DNA of 45,457 nt from Rhodocyclaceae bacterium. GTDB lineage: Bacteria > Pseudomonadota > Gammaproteobacteria > Burkholderiales > Rhodocyclaceae. A model generated the notes under the pieces. That model made no database searches. It had not been told where the DNA came from and saw only the letters and a list, made by a program, of their open reading frames with translations. The DNA lies in contig JAHDYG010000026.1 in the NCBI GenBank assembly GCA_023383815.1, positions 1 to 45,457 of the forward strand, given 5' to 3'. Position 1 is the first letter of the stretch; the number at the start of each line of letters is the position of its first letter. This document shows positions 1 to 7,998 of this stretch, in pieces. The position numbers were made by a program, and so were the translations under genes.

Positions 1-402
1 CTGCGGCACGACCGAGGGCTGGATGCAGTAGCCCAGGTCGATGCCGCCGTAGCGTCCGGCGTGCAGGATCTGCTGGATCGCGACGGCGCCGCCGTCATGG
101 ATGTACTGCGCGATGGTCTCGAACTGCGGCAGGAACTTGTCGTCGAACAGCGCCACCTGGCGGAAGTAGGCCTTGCCCTCGCCGAGCGGGTCGGGATAGG
201 CCCCCTGGTTGGTGATGATGCCGCAGCCGGTCGAGGCGATGACGCGCGTGCGCGCCAGTTCGCGCGGGGTGATGTAGCCGTCGCGCGTGTTGTAGTTGGA
301 CACGCAACAGGCGCCGTACTTGACGAGGTTCTTGGTCTCGAACTTGCCGATACGGCCGGGCTGGAACAGGTGCTTGAGCTTCTTTTCTCCGGGTCGGTTC
401 AC
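1..402 (-). CDS. NADH:flavin oxidoreductase, Old Yellow Enzyme family (N-terminal part, runs off the window)
   Basis: The first 134 codons are present and the reading frame leaves the window at base 1. The start is a GTG at 402 with an AGGAG ribosome site seven bases upstream. The protein opens with the family pattern LFQPGRIGKFETKN, followed by ASTGCGIITNQG and then QILHAGRYGG, which are the N-terminal strand, substrate-pocket and flavin-side motifs of the OYE/2,4-dienoyl-CoA reductase family. It follows bzdY on the same strand but is separated by 169 bases holding two hairpins and a promoter-like sequence, so it may be a separate transcript. The family reduces activated C=C bonds with FMN, so a role on unsaturated CoA thioesters is plausible but inferred. 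The missing C-terminus would show whether it is the long enoate-reductase type with a 4Fe-4S and FAD domain. Confidence 0.85.
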   Translation of the reverse strand, partial: MNRPGEKKLKHLFQPGRIGKFETKNLVKYGACCVSNYNTRDGYITPRELARTRVIASTGCGIITNQGAYPDPLGEGKAYFRQVALFDDKFLPQFETIAQYIHDGGAVAIQQILHAGRYGGIDLGYCIQPSVVPQ

Positions 403-449
403 GGGTGGTCTCCTGGCTGGCACAGCACGATATCGGGATGGATGGATAC

Positions 450-476
450 TGTATACATTGGTCCCGGGCGCGTCAA
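450..476 (-). promoter_or_regulatory. Putative sigma70 promoter for the OYE gene
   Basis: On the minus strand TTGACG (471-476) is followed after 15 bases by TATACA (450-455); TACAGT two bases further on gives a 17-base spacer. It sits after the two hairpins and about 50 bases before the GTG start. This is prediction from consensus only. Confidence 0.4.
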
Positions 477-479
477 ATT

Positions 480-522
480 GCGGGATGCGCGCACACCCCC
501 CTTGGCTTCGCGCGCATCCCGC
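480..522 (-). terminator. Long hairpin downstream of bzdY
   Basis: A perfect 13-base inverted repeat (480-492 pairs with 510-522, arm GCGGGATGCGCGC) with a 17-base loop. On the minus strand it is followed by CAATTTGACG, so there is only a weak T-run. It could end or attenuate the bzd transcript, or stabilise its 3' end. Confidence 0.5.
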
Positions 523-527
523 ACCCA

Positions 528-558
528 CGGCACGCCTGAGTCCCCACCCGGCGTGCCG
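528..558 (-). terminator. Second hairpin immediately after bzdY
   Basis: A perfect 9-base inverted repeat (528-536 with 550-558, arm CGGCACGCC) with a 13-base loop, lying between the bzdY stop and the longer hairpin at 480-522. Two strong GC stems in tandem suggest a transcription boundary or mRNA-stabilising element. There is no T-run. Confidence 0.45.
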
Positions 559-571
559 CGCCCTGCCTGGC

Positions 572-1702
572 TCAGCCCTTCGGCTTGGCCAGCACCTGCT
601 CGGCGAACTTCTCGTCGAACTGCGCGCCCTCGGCGACGAGCTGACGGTACTTCACGAAGTCGATCAGATCCTTGCCGGTGATCTTCTTCGCGTCGAAGGC
701 GTTGAAGCCCAGCCACGCCTCGTGGTTCATGTTGGCAGCCAGCCAGTGGCGGTTGGCGAGCTTGAACTGGTCCCAGAAGAACTTCTTCTTGCCGCGGATG
801 CCGTCGATCGACTTCATCAGGCAGTGCGGGAAAAGGTTCGTGAACTTCCACACCAGTTCGCCGACGGCCGCGTCGAGCAATTCGAAGTCGGTCGTGCATT
901 CGGCCATCAGCGCCTTGGCCGCATCACGCTTGTCGGCCTGCACCGGCTCACCGTACACCAGCTCGCCGTCATCGACGTAGGCGTCGGTGCGCACCATCGG
1001 GTTGCGCACCCACTGGCCGTCCTTCTTGAGCACCGGCACGACCTTGGTGACGAGGTTCTTCGCCTTCATCTTGTAGGCGCTCCAGGTCTCGCACGAGACG
1101 CAGTTGTACATCGCGTCTTCCATGTTCAGCATCCACGGCAGGAAGTCGGTCGAGCCGCCGTCCGGCGCGCTGCCGTGCTTGGGGCCGGCCTGGCCGAAGA
1201 TCGCCAGATCGGACGTCACCGTGAGGTCGGTCGCCATGCCGATTTCCTGGCCGCCGGCCACGCGCATGCCGTTCACGCGGCAGATCGTCGGCTTCTTGCA
1301 GTTGAGGATGCCATCGACCATCGCGTTGAACAGATCCATGTACTCGCCGTACTCGTTCGGACGACGCGAGTAGTAGGCGGAGTATTCGGCGGTGTTTCCG
1401 CCGGTGCAGAAGGCCTTGTCGCCGACCGCGGTGAAGACCGCGGCAACCACGGTGCGGTCGCTCGATGCGCGCTGGAAGCCGGCGATCACCGCCTTGACCA
1501 TCTCGGTCGTGTACGAGTTGTACTGCTTCGGGTTGTTGAGGATGATCCAGGCCGAGTACAGACCGGGCACGGCATTGCCCTGCGGGTCGGTGACGGGGCG
1601 CTTCTCGTAGATCACGGACGGGGCTTCGGTGCCGAAGTGCTCCTCGCCGAGCAGGGCGTGGTCCTTCAGCTCATCATCGCGACGCAGCCATTCGAGTGCC
1701 AT
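572..1702 (-). CDS. bzdY: 6-oxocyclohex-1-ene-1-carbonyl-CoA hydrolase (ring-opening)
   Basis: A 376-residue crotonase-superfamily enzyme matching the Oah/BamA/BzdY family in length and motifs. It adds water to 6-oxocyclohex-1-ene-1-carbonyl-CoA and opens the ring hydrolytically to 3-hydroxypimelyl-CoA, the last alicyclic step of anaerobic benzoyl-CoA breakdown. Visible features are the first oxyanion-hole region KAFCTGGNTAEY (residues about 96-107), the second, CRVNGMRVAGGQEIGMATD (141-159), and the family-typical GQAGPKHGSAPDGGSTDF. It starts at an ATG preceded by AGGAGACACAC. It follows bzdX with 31 bases between them, so it is very likely co-transcribed with the rest of the bzd operon. 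Identification is secure because this branch is distinct from ordinary enoyl-CoA hydratases and its neighbours are its pathway partners. Confidence 0.95.
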   Translation of the reverse strand: MALEWLRRDDELKDHALLGEEHFGTEAPSVIYEKRPVTDPQGNAVPGLYSAWIILNNPKQYNSYTTEMVKAVIAGFQRASSDRTVVAAVFTAVGDKAFCTGGNTAEYSAYYSRRPNEYGEYMDLFNAMVDGILNCKKPTICRVNGMRVAGGQEIGMATDLTVTSDLAIFGQAGPKHGSAPDGGSTDFLPWMLNMEDAMYNCVSCETWSAYKMKAKNLVTKVVPVLKKDGQWVRNPMVRTDAYVDDGELVYGEPVQADKRDAAKALMAECTTDFELLDAAVGELVWKFTNLFPHCLMKSIDGIRGKKKFFWDQFKLANRHWLAANMNHEAWLGFNAFDAKKITGKDLIDFVKYRQLVAEGAQFDEKFAEQVLAKPKG

Positions 1703-1733
1703 GTGTGTCTCCTGTGTGTTCAGTGTGGTCGGT

Positions 1734-2801
1734 TCAGAAATCGGGCGTCAGGATGACGCGACGCTTGAGCTTGCCGTGGTGGGCCTCGTCGAACACCTGT
1801 TCGATCTGGCTCATCGGCCGCGTCTCGACGAAGGGGCCGAGCTGGATCCGGCCGTCGAGGCACATGTCGCGCACGGCCGGGTACTTGTCGGGCGTGCAGC
1901 CCCAGGTGCCGATGAGCTCGGCATCGAAGGCCATCAGCTTCGAGAGCATGTAGGTGGTCTCGTCGGTGCCGTAGCCGACGACGACGAGCTTGCCGGTGAA
2001 GGACAGCAGCGCCAGCGCCAGTTCCTGGCCGGGCTTGCTGCCGGTGACCTCGAAGATCTTCCAGTTGGTGTTGGCGGAAATGCCCTTTTCCTTGCAGAAG
2101 CCCTTGATCAGCTCCTTGACCTCCTTCGCGCTCTTCCCCTTGGGGTTGATCGTGAAGTCGGCGCCGTAGCCTTCCATGAACTTCAGCTTCTCTTCGTTGA
2201 TGTCGATGCCGATCACGGCAGCCGCACCCATGCCCTTGGCGGTCTGCACCATGAAGCTGCCGACGCCGCCGGCCGCGCCAATGACGATCACGCGGTCACC
2301 GGCCTTGAGATCCGCGCGCACCGCCGCCTGGTAGGGCGTGGTGACCGCGTCGGCGACCACCGACAGGTGCTCGAGCGGCACGTCGCCGCGGTTCTCGACC
2401 GGGCACAGGAAGCGCGCCTGGCACACGATGTGGCTGGAAAACCCGCCGTAGATGCCCATCGAGTTGCCCGGCATCTTCTGCGCGAGGCAGCGGTTGCCGC
2501 GCCCTTCGCGGCACAGTTCGCATTCGCCGCATGGGATCACCGCCGGGACGATCACCTCCTTGCCGATCCACGAGGCTTCGCCCCCGATGACGGTGCCGGA
2601 GATCTCGTGGCCGAGCGACAGCGGCGGCTTCTGCACCGTCGGCACGCCCATGTAGAAGTACGACAGGTCGGTGTGGCAGACGCCGCAACCGGCGATCTTG
2701 ACGACGACGTCGCCGGGGCCCAGCGCAGGCATCGGAACGCGGGTCTTGACGAGCTTGCCCGGCTCGGGCATCTGCCAGGTATCGATGAATTCCGGAATCA
2801 C
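1734..2801 (-). CDS. bzdX: 6-hydroxycyclohex-1-ene-1-carbonyl-CoA dehydrogenase
   Basis: A 355-residue zinc-dependent medium-chain alcohol dehydrogenase (Had/BzdX). It oxidises the 6-hydroxy-enoyl-CoA made by BzdW to the 6-oxo compound used by BzdY, normally with NAD+. Catalytic zinc ligands are visible as Cys42 in GCGVCHTD and His65 in LGHE. The structural zinc loop carries Cys91, 94, 97 and 105 (CGECELC...RC). The nucleotide fold has GAAGGVGSF near residue 180. I place the start at the GTG at 2801, which has GGGAG eight bases upstream and gives the family N-terminus; the open frame continues much further upstream without support. It lies between bzdW (44 bases) and bzdY (31 bases). Confidence 0.94.
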   Translation of the reverse strand: MIPEFIDTWQMPEPGKLVKTRVPMPALGPGDVVVKIAGCGVCHTDLSYFYMGVPTVQKPPLSLGHEISGTVIGGEASWIGKEVIVPAVIPCGECELCREGRGNRCLAQKMPGNSMGIYGGFSSHIVCQARFLCPVENRGDVPLEHLSVVADAVTTPYQAAVRADLKAGDRVIVIGAAGGVGSFMVQTAKGMGAAAVIGIDINEEKLKFMEGYGADFTINPKGKSAKEVKELIKGFCKEKGISANTNWKIFEVTGSKPGQELALALLSFTGKLVVVGYGTDETTYMLSKLMAFDAELIGTWGCTPDKYPAVRDMCLDGRIQLGPFVETRPMSQIEQVFDEAHHGKLKRRVILTPDF

Positions 2802-2845
2802 GTGCTTCTCCCTAATGGTCGGATGAATCGGAGACGGTCCGGCGC

Positions 2846-3625
2846 TCAGCGGTCGGTCCAGACGGGCTTGCGCTTTTCCATGAAGGCGTTGAGCCCTTCG
2901 ACGGCATCTGCGGTCGCCATGAGCTCCTTCAGGTAGATCTGCTCGACCGTGAAAAGCGCCTCGAAGAACGGCTTGCCGGACGCCTCGCGGATCGCGCGCT
3001 TGGTGTAGATCAGCGCGACGCGCGACAGCGACAGGAACTGCTCGACGAAGGCGCGCGCATCGGCGCGGAAGCTTTCGCGCGGCACGACGCGGTTCACCAT
3101 GCCCAGCCGCTCGGCCTCGGCCGCATCGATCAGGCCGCCGCCCAGCAACAATTCCATGACCTTCGGCAGCGAAACGATCTTCGGCATCAGGATCGCGGCA
3201 ATCGGCGGGAAGACGCCGAGCTTGATCTCGGGCTGGCCGATCTTCGTGCCTTCGGCCGCGACCACCATGTCGCACGCGATCGCCAGTTCGCAGCCGCCAC
3301 CCATCGCCGAGCCGTTGAGCGCAGCCACGGTCGGCAGCGGAAACACCATCAGGCGCTTGAGGATGCCGTGGAACACGTCGATCATCTGCACGACCTTGTC
3401 GGGCGTGTGATCCATCACATCCACCCCGGCCGAGAAGACCTTCTCGCCGGCCGAGGTGATCATCAGCACCTTGGCCGATTCTTCCTTCGCGGCCTGGTCG
3501 AGCGCGTGGTTGAGCTCCTCCATCAACGCGATGTCGAGCACGTTGTAGGGCGGACGGTCGATCGTGATCGTGATCAGACCGGCGTCGAGCTGGTACTTCA
3601 GAAACTGGTAGTGCGCTTGCGACAT
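2846..3625 (-). CDS. bzdW: Cyclohexa-1,5-diene-1-carbonyl-CoA hydratase
   Basis: A 259-residue enoyl-CoA hydratase/isomerase family protein. In this operon it is the Dch/BzdW enzyme that hydrates the dienoyl-CoA product of benzoyl-CoA reductase to 6-hydroxycyclohex-1-ene-1-carbonyl-CoA. Oxyanion-hole segments are visible at EKVFSAGVDVMDH (about 61-73) and ALNGSAMGGGCELAIACD (102-119). The ATG at 3625 is preceded by GGGAG and six spacer bases; the open frame extends upstream but the extra residues look unlike the family. Function is assigned from family resemblance plus its place directly before bzdX and bzdY. Confidence 0.93.
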   Translation of the reverse strand: MSQAHYQFLKYQLDAGLITITIDRPPYNVLDIALMEELNHALDQAAKEESAKVLMITSAGEKVFSAGVDVMDHTPDKVVQMIDVFHGILKRLMVFPLPTVAALNGSAMGGGCELAIACDMVVAAEGTKIGQPEIKLGVFPPIAAILMPKIVSLPKVMELLLGGGLIDAAEAERLGMVNRVVPRESFRADARAFVEQFLSLSRVALIYTKRAIREASGKPFFEALFTVEQIYLKELMATADAVEGLNAFMEKRKPVWTDR

Positions 3626-3695
3626 GTTGACTCCCGTGGTTCGTCCCTCGATTCGCGTGCCGGAGCGGCGCCAGTGCGGCGCCGGCCGGACGGTT

Positions 3696-3884
3696 TCAGT
3701 ACTCGTTCTTGCGCTGCAGGCGGTAGGGGCAGACCGCCTCGCAGTCGGCACAGCACAGCTCGCCGTCGCCCCGGATATGCCACAGGTCGGCGCCGCAGTT
3801 CGAACACCGGCATTTCCCTTCCGGCGCCGGCTCCGGGCGGATCTCGATCTTCTTCAGGGTGCGGAACTCGATCACCTGACCCAT
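3696..3884 (-). CDS. Small zinc-ribbon protein within the bzd operon
   Basis: A 62-residue protein with two Cys pairs: CRCSNC (about 24-29) and CCADC some 16 residues later, which together look like a zinc ribbon, followed by a basic tail. It sits between bzdV (11-base gap) and bzdW on the same strand, so it must share the operon transcript. It is not among the lettered bzd genes I know from Azoarcus sp. CIB. A role in metal or Fe-S handling, or as an adaptor for the neighbouring redox enzyme, is only a guess. Length, codon use and tight spacing make it a genuine gene. Confidence 0.75.
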   Translation of the reverse strand: MGQVIEFRTLKKIEIRPEPAPEGKCRCSNCGADLWHIRGDGELCCADCEAVCPYRLQRKNEY

Positions 3885-3894
3885 GGCCTGCCCC

Positions 3895-6447
3895 TCAGAA
3901 GAGATCGTCCATCTCGTCGGCGCCCACCCCCGGCGGCATCGAGCCGTGCTGCTGCATGTAGGCCTGCATCAGCTGGTTCTCGCGCTGGCTGAAGAAGGGT
4001 GCCTCCTCGAAGACGAAGTACTTCGCGACGTCGGCCTTCTCGAGCATCTCCTCGAGGCCCTCGCGCAGGTTCTCGACGCCCTTGATGACGAGCACGTTCT
4101 TGTCGGCATCGAGAAGCTGATACACCCCGGCTTCCCCGGTGACGCCAGCCACCGTGTCCGCATCGAATTGCGACCACGCTTCGGGCGGCAGCACCGCGTC
4201 GAGGATCTTCGGTGCGAGGTTGCACTTGAAGCAGCGGGCGGCCTCGGCCCGCGCAGTGGCGTCGTCGAAGCCGAGCTCGACTTCGTCCCAGCCGGCGCGC
4301 TGTTCGGGCGCGAGCATGATCGGGTGGAACTTGCGCGTGGTGTTGAAGCCGTCCCGGCGCCCGATCCACGGATCGGTGTCCCAGCCATTGGTGAGCAGCA
4401 CCTCGGAGATGTCGCCGTCACCGCCGAGCGCGCGATCGATACCCGAGGCCGCGACCCGGCCCTGTGCGACCGACTCGATCAGCGTCGAGGGTCCGAGCAC
4501 GCAGTCGCCGCCGGCATACACGCCGGGGCGGCTCGTCATCATCGAATCCTCGCGCACGATGATGCGGCCCTTCTTGTCGGTATTGACGCCGAAGCCTTCG
4601 AAGCGCTGCGGAAACTGGCCGACCGCAGCGATCACGAGATCGACGCCCTCGACGACTTCTTCGCCGGTGTCGACCGGACGGCGACGCCCGGACTCGTCCG
4701 CTTCACCGAGCGCCATCTTCGCGTAGGTGATCTTCAGGCGGTAGCCGTCGGTGCCCGGTTCGATCTTCTTCGGCGCCAGCAGGTAACGGATGTTGACGCC
4801 TTCCTCGATGCAGCCCTCGTACTCTTCGAGACGCGCCGGCATCTCCTCGCGGGTGCGCCGATACACCATGTCGACCTCGGCGCCGAAGCGGCGCGAGGTG
4901 CGGGCGTTGTCGGTGGCGACGTTGCCCCCGCCGATCACCGCGACCTTCTTCCCGGTCTGGATGCCGTCGGGCGTATTGACCAGCCCCATCGTCGCGGCCT
5001 TGAGGTAGGTCGGGCTGTCGACGACGCCCGGCAGATCGTCACCGGGAATCCCGAGCCGGTCGCCGCCTTGTGCGCCGATGCCGATGAAGACCGCCTCGAA
5101 GCCGTCCGCGAAGAGCTTCTCGACGCTCTCGACACGGGTGCTGAACCGGAACTCGACCCCAACCGCGGCCACTTCGGCCACCTCGTTCTCGATGACCTCG
5201 ACCGGCACGCGATACGAGGGGATGCCGTAGCGGGCCATGCCGCCGGCGGCCGGCTGGGCGTCGAACACGACGACCGAATGGCCCTGCTTGGCCAGGTAGT
5301 AGGCAACCGTCAGGCCGGCCGGGCCGGCGCCGATCACGGCCGCCTTGCGTCCGGTGGCGGGCAGGCGCTTGACGTGCTCGCGCCACAGGCCGGTGTCGTT
5401 GTCGGCGGCGATGCGCTTGAGGCTGCGGATCGACAGCGGATCGTCGAGCTGGCCGCGCCGGCAGGCCGTCTCGCACATCGCGAAGCACGCACGCCCGAGG
5501 ATGCCGGGGAAGGGCAGCTTCTCGCGCACGACCGCGATCGCCTCGCCGTAGCGCCCTTCGGCGGCAAGCTGGACGTAGCGCGGCACGTCGATGCCGGCCG
5601 GACAGGCCGACTTGCACGGCACCATCGATTCCTCACGCCGGGTCGCATCGAGCGTGCGGTCCATCAGGGCGCCGGTCGGGCAGACGGTGACGCAGGCCTG
5701 GCAGAAGGTACAGCCGGACTCGATCAGCGTCGGTGCGATCGTGCCGACCCAGGTACGGATGCCCTGCGGCGTCTCGGTCTCCTTCACCTCGAGACAGCCG
5801 ACGCCGCGCACGTCGTTACAGGCGACGAGACAGCGGCGGCAGTCGATACAGAGGTTGTAGTCACGATCGAAGAAGGGCTCGTCCTTGATGATCGGCAACT
5901 GCACCGGCTTGTACGGCGGCGTGCTGGCAGGGATGCCGATGAAATCGGCGACCTTGCGCAGCTCGCAGTTCGAGAAGATCGAACAGCAACGGGTCTCCAC
6001 CGGGTTGCCGAACGAGCAGGTGGTGCGGCTGCAGCCTTCACGCTGCGGACAGGTCAGGCACACATGCGGGTGCGGTCCGAGCACGCGCGCGAGGTTGTCC
6101 TGGCGCACCTTCTGGATCGCGGGCGAGTGGGTGCGCACGACGAGGCCGGCCTCGACGCTGCGCGAACAGGCCTTGACCAGCCCTTCCTCGCCGTCGATCT
6201 CGACCATGCACAGGTTGCAGCCGCCGTCGCCGGCGCCCCGCTGCGCCGCGGGCGGCAGGTCGGGGTGCGCACAGAGGGCGGGAATGTAGATGCCGGCGTT
6301 CTGCGCAGCGTTGAGCAGCGAGGCCCCGGCAGGGGCGCTGAACGTACGGCCGTCGATTGTCAGTTCGACCGGCGCGCCGAAGTCTTCCATCGATTTCGGG
6401 CGGGCGGCCGTCCACCAGGTGATGGTTGCAGTCTGTTGGGCTTCCAT
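3895..6447 (-). CDS. bzdV: Multi-cluster Fe-S/FAD NAD(P)H:ferredoxin oxidoreductase-like protein
   Basis: An 850-residue modular redox protein. In order: a 2Fe-2S domain (about 25-105); the His-Cys3 4Fe-4S motif HPHVCLTCPQREGC, as in NuoG/HydA-type proteins; two 4Fe-4S motifs (CIDCRRCLVAC and CTFCQACVTVCP); then a GltD-like half starting CKSACPAGIDVPRY. That half has the FAD fold GAGPAGLTVAYYLAK, the NAD(P) fold GGGNVATDNA and the FAD-binding GGDCVLGPSTLIESV, with a CFKC motif near the C-terminus. It is the proposed donor system that re-reduces ferredoxin BzdM for benzoyl-CoA reductase; Thauera aromatica uses a 2-oxoglutarate:ferredoxin oxidoreductase instead. Making low-potential ferredoxin from NAD(P)H would need energy coupling or bifurcation, which the sequence cannot show. 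It ends in ...EMDDLF, a tail shared with BzdN and BzdS. Confidence 0.88.
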   Translation of the reverse strand: MEAQQTATITWWTAARPKSMEDFGAPVELTIDGRTFSAPAGASLLNAAQNAGIYIPALCAHPDLPPAAQRGAGDGGCNLCMVEIDGEEGLVKACSRSVEAGLVVRTHSPAIQKVRQDNLARVLGPHPHVCLTCPQREGCSRTTCSFGNPVETRCCSIFSNCELRKVADFIGIPASTPPYKPVQLPIIKDEPFFDRDYNLCIDCRRCLVACNDVRGVGCLEVKETETPQGIRTWVGTIAPTLIESGCTFCQACVTVCPTGALMDRTLDATRREESMVPCKSACPAGIDVPRYVQLAAEGRYGEAIAVVREKLPFPGILGRACFAMCETACRRGQLDDPLSIRSLKRIAADNDTGLWREHVKRLPATGRKAAVIGAGPAGLTVAYYLAKQGHSVVVFDAQPAAGGMARYGIPSYRVPVEVIENEVAEVAAVGVEFRFSTRVESVEKLFADGFEAVFIGIGAQGGDRLGIPGDDLPGVVDSPTYLKAATMGLVNTPDGIQTGKKVAVIGGGNVATDNARTSRRFGAEVDMVYRRTREEMPARLEEYEGCIEEGVNIRYLLAPKKIEPGTDGYRLKITYAKMALGEADESGRRRPVDTGEEVVEGVDLVIAAVGQFPQRFEGFGVNTDKKGRIIVREDSMMTSRPGVYAGGDCVLGPSTLIESVAQGRVAASGIDRALGGDGDISEVLLTNGWDTDPWIGRRDGFNTTRKFHPIMLAPEQRAGWDEVELGFDDATARAEAARCFKCNLAPKILDAVLPPEAWSQFDADTVAGVTGEAGVYQLLDADKNVLVIKGVENLREGLEEMLEKADVAKYFVFEEAPFFSQRENQLMQAYMQQHGSMPPGVGADEMDDLF

Positions 6448-6466
6448 GCGTATCTCCGATCCTTCG

Positions 6467-7108
6467 TCAGGCGGCCGCGGCAGCCCGCGCGTAGCCCGGG
6501 TAGTAGGCGCCCTCGCAGGCCCCGGCGCGGACGGCGGCGATGAAGCTCGCCATGTCGGTCACCGGCTGCGAGAACCAGGTCGCGCAGCGGCCGACCGCTT
6601 CGGTCTTGTGGCAGTCGCTGCCGCCGAGCGTGGGCAGCGCCATGTGGCGCGCGGCATCGAGCGCGAGCACGTTGTCGCTGTCGAGGTTGCCGCCGTTGTG
6701 GGTTTCGACCGCCGCGATGCCGGTCACTTCGAGCAGCTTTTCGAGCAGGCTCGCGACGCCGACCTCGCGAAACGGATGGGCGGGGACGCAGATGCCCCCG
6801 AGTTCGGTGATGCGTTCAACGACAGCCGGCAGCGGCAGGTAGTTGTCACGACCCCAGATGTTCCAGCCGTCGTCCTCGACGCCATAGGCGAGCATGTGAC
6901 CGCGGTCGGTCGCGATCTCGACGCCGCGCAGCACGAGCAGGCCTTCGTCCCGTCCGACCTGCTCGACCGGCTTCGAGGCCTCATACGAATAGTGCTCGGT
7001 GATGACCACCGCATCGAGTCCGAGCGCTTTCGCGCGACGCACGAGATCCACCGGTTCGAGCCAGTTGTCGTAGGAATGCTTGGTATGACAATGACAATCG
7101 ATCCACAT
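6467..7108 (-). CDS. bzdU: PHP-domain metal-dependent hydrolase
   Basis: A 213-residue PHP-family protein. Metal ligands are visible at the N-terminus (DCHCHTKHS), then TEHYS, GVEI, PAHPFRE and the C-terminal GGSDCHK. The family comprises metal-dependent phosphoesterases and related hydrolases. No substrate is evident for the benzoyl-CoA pathway. It occupies the bzdU position between bzdV (19-base gap) and the acetyltransferase bzdT (36 bases). GGAG precedes the ATG at a normal distance. Confidence 0.82.
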   Translation of the reverse strand: MWIDCHCHTKHSYDNWLEPVDLVRRAKALGLDAVVITEHYSYEASKPVEQVGRDEGLLVLRGVEIATDRGHMLAYGVEDDGWNIWGRDNYLPLPAVVERITELGGICVPAHPFREVGVASLLEKLLEVTGIAAVETHNGGNLDSDNVLALDAARHMALPTLGGSDCHKTEAVGRCATWFSQPVTDMASFIAAVRAGACEGAYYPGYARAAAAA

Positions 7109-7144
7109 GGCCTGGCTCCGTGCGCCGCGCCCCGGATTACGCCG

Positions 7145-7597
7145 TCAGAGGACGGTGTACTCGAGATTGACGCGCTTGGACGGCTCGAAACGGTGACGCG
7201 AGAAGAATTTTTCGAGCGAGAAGTCGTCCCAGTTCACGAGCGTGTAGACCTTGTGCACCCCGGCCGCCTTCATGTTCATCATGAACTGGTCGAGCAGTTC
7301 GCTCGCCACGCCGCGGTTCTGGGCCGACACGTCGACGCCGATGGTGTCGATCGTCGCGGTCGTCTCGGGAATCCCGAACTCGCCGAAATACACGTCGCCC
7401 ATGATGAAGCCGACGACCTTGCCATCCACCTCGCACACCAGCGAGGAGTTGATGTTGTGCTTGGGATTGACGATCGCATCGATCTTGCGCTCGTAGTACT
7501 CGCGTCGATCCTGCTTCGAGGCCGCCTTGTCGATCGCCACGATCGCATCCAGGTCGTCCGCCCTGAGGACGCGCATTACCCGCTTCTGATCCGCCAT
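7145..7597 (-). CDS. bzdT: GNAT-family N-acetyltransferase
   Basis: A 150-residue GNAT acetyltransferase. The acetyl-CoA loop is visible as VDVSAQNRGVASELL, the glutamine-arginine-glycine core of motif A, followed by a typical C-terminal strand (KVYTLVNWDDFSLEKFFSRHRFE). The ATG at 7597 has a strong GGAGGAAGG ribosome site. It occupies the bzdT position. The substrate is unknown: it could modify an enzyme of the operon or a small molecule. Another GNAT gene follows the putatively co-regulated plus-strand operon at 19324. Confidence 0.85.
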   Translation of the reverse strand: MADQKRVMRVLRADDLDAIVAIDKAASKQDRREYYERKIDAIVNPKHNINSSLVCEVDGKVVGFIMGDVYFGEFGIPETTATIDTIGVDVSAQNRGVASELLDQFMMNMKAAGVHKVYTLVNWDDFSLEKFFSRHRFEPSKRVNLEYTVL

Positions 7598-7656
7598 TTT
7601 TCCTTCCTCCTGATCCTTTGTTTGTTCGACTTCAGCCCCGACGGCTTGCGCCGGGT

Positions 7657-7986
7657 TCAGAACAGCTCGTCTTCCTGCGGCGCAGCGGCCGACTTGCGCG
7701 TATAGACGGTGCCCAGCACCTTGCCCGTCGCCGTGTCCTCGTCGAGGCAGGTCGTGCAGCCGTCGCCTTCGGTCTGCCATTTCTCGACGTGCACTTCGTA
7801 GCCCATCGCCCGGTAGTTCTCGGCGATCTCGGACAGGCGCGGCTCGCCGATCGTGGTCTGGCGCCGCCAGCCCTGGGCGATCAGGCGTTCCTCGACCTGT
7901 TCTTCCTGGCTCGCGGCCGCCTGCTTGATCGGAATCAACTTGCGCTGGGTCATCGCAAAACCCTCCGTCATTCCAGCAAAGCCCAT
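7657..7986 (-). CDS. bzdS: Small conserved-context protein with CTTC motif and acidic LF tail
   Basis: A 109-residue protein of unknown function in the bzdS position, just after the ferredoxin gene (12-base gap). The start at 7986 is fixed by AAGGAGG seven bases upstream. A helical N-terminal half is followed by CTTC (residues 77-80), which could bind a metal or form a disulfide. The last residues, QEDELF, match the end of BzdN (GEEELF) and BzdV (EMDDLF). I see no known domain. Confidence 0.78.
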   Translation of the reverse strand: MGFAGMTEGFAMTQRKLIPIKQAAASQEEQVEERLIAQGWRRQTTIGEPRLSEIAENYRAMGYEVHVEKWQTEGDGCTTCLDEDTATGKVLGTVYTRKSAAAPQEDELF

Positions 7987-7998
7987 GGATCGTCCTCC

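Noticed and set aside
296-1756. Long plus-strand open frame (486 codons) opposite bzdY
   Set aside because: It is a shadow of bzdY in a GC-rich region: the translation is His/Arg/Val/Leu-rich with no family pattern, while the minus strand encodes a clear enzyme.
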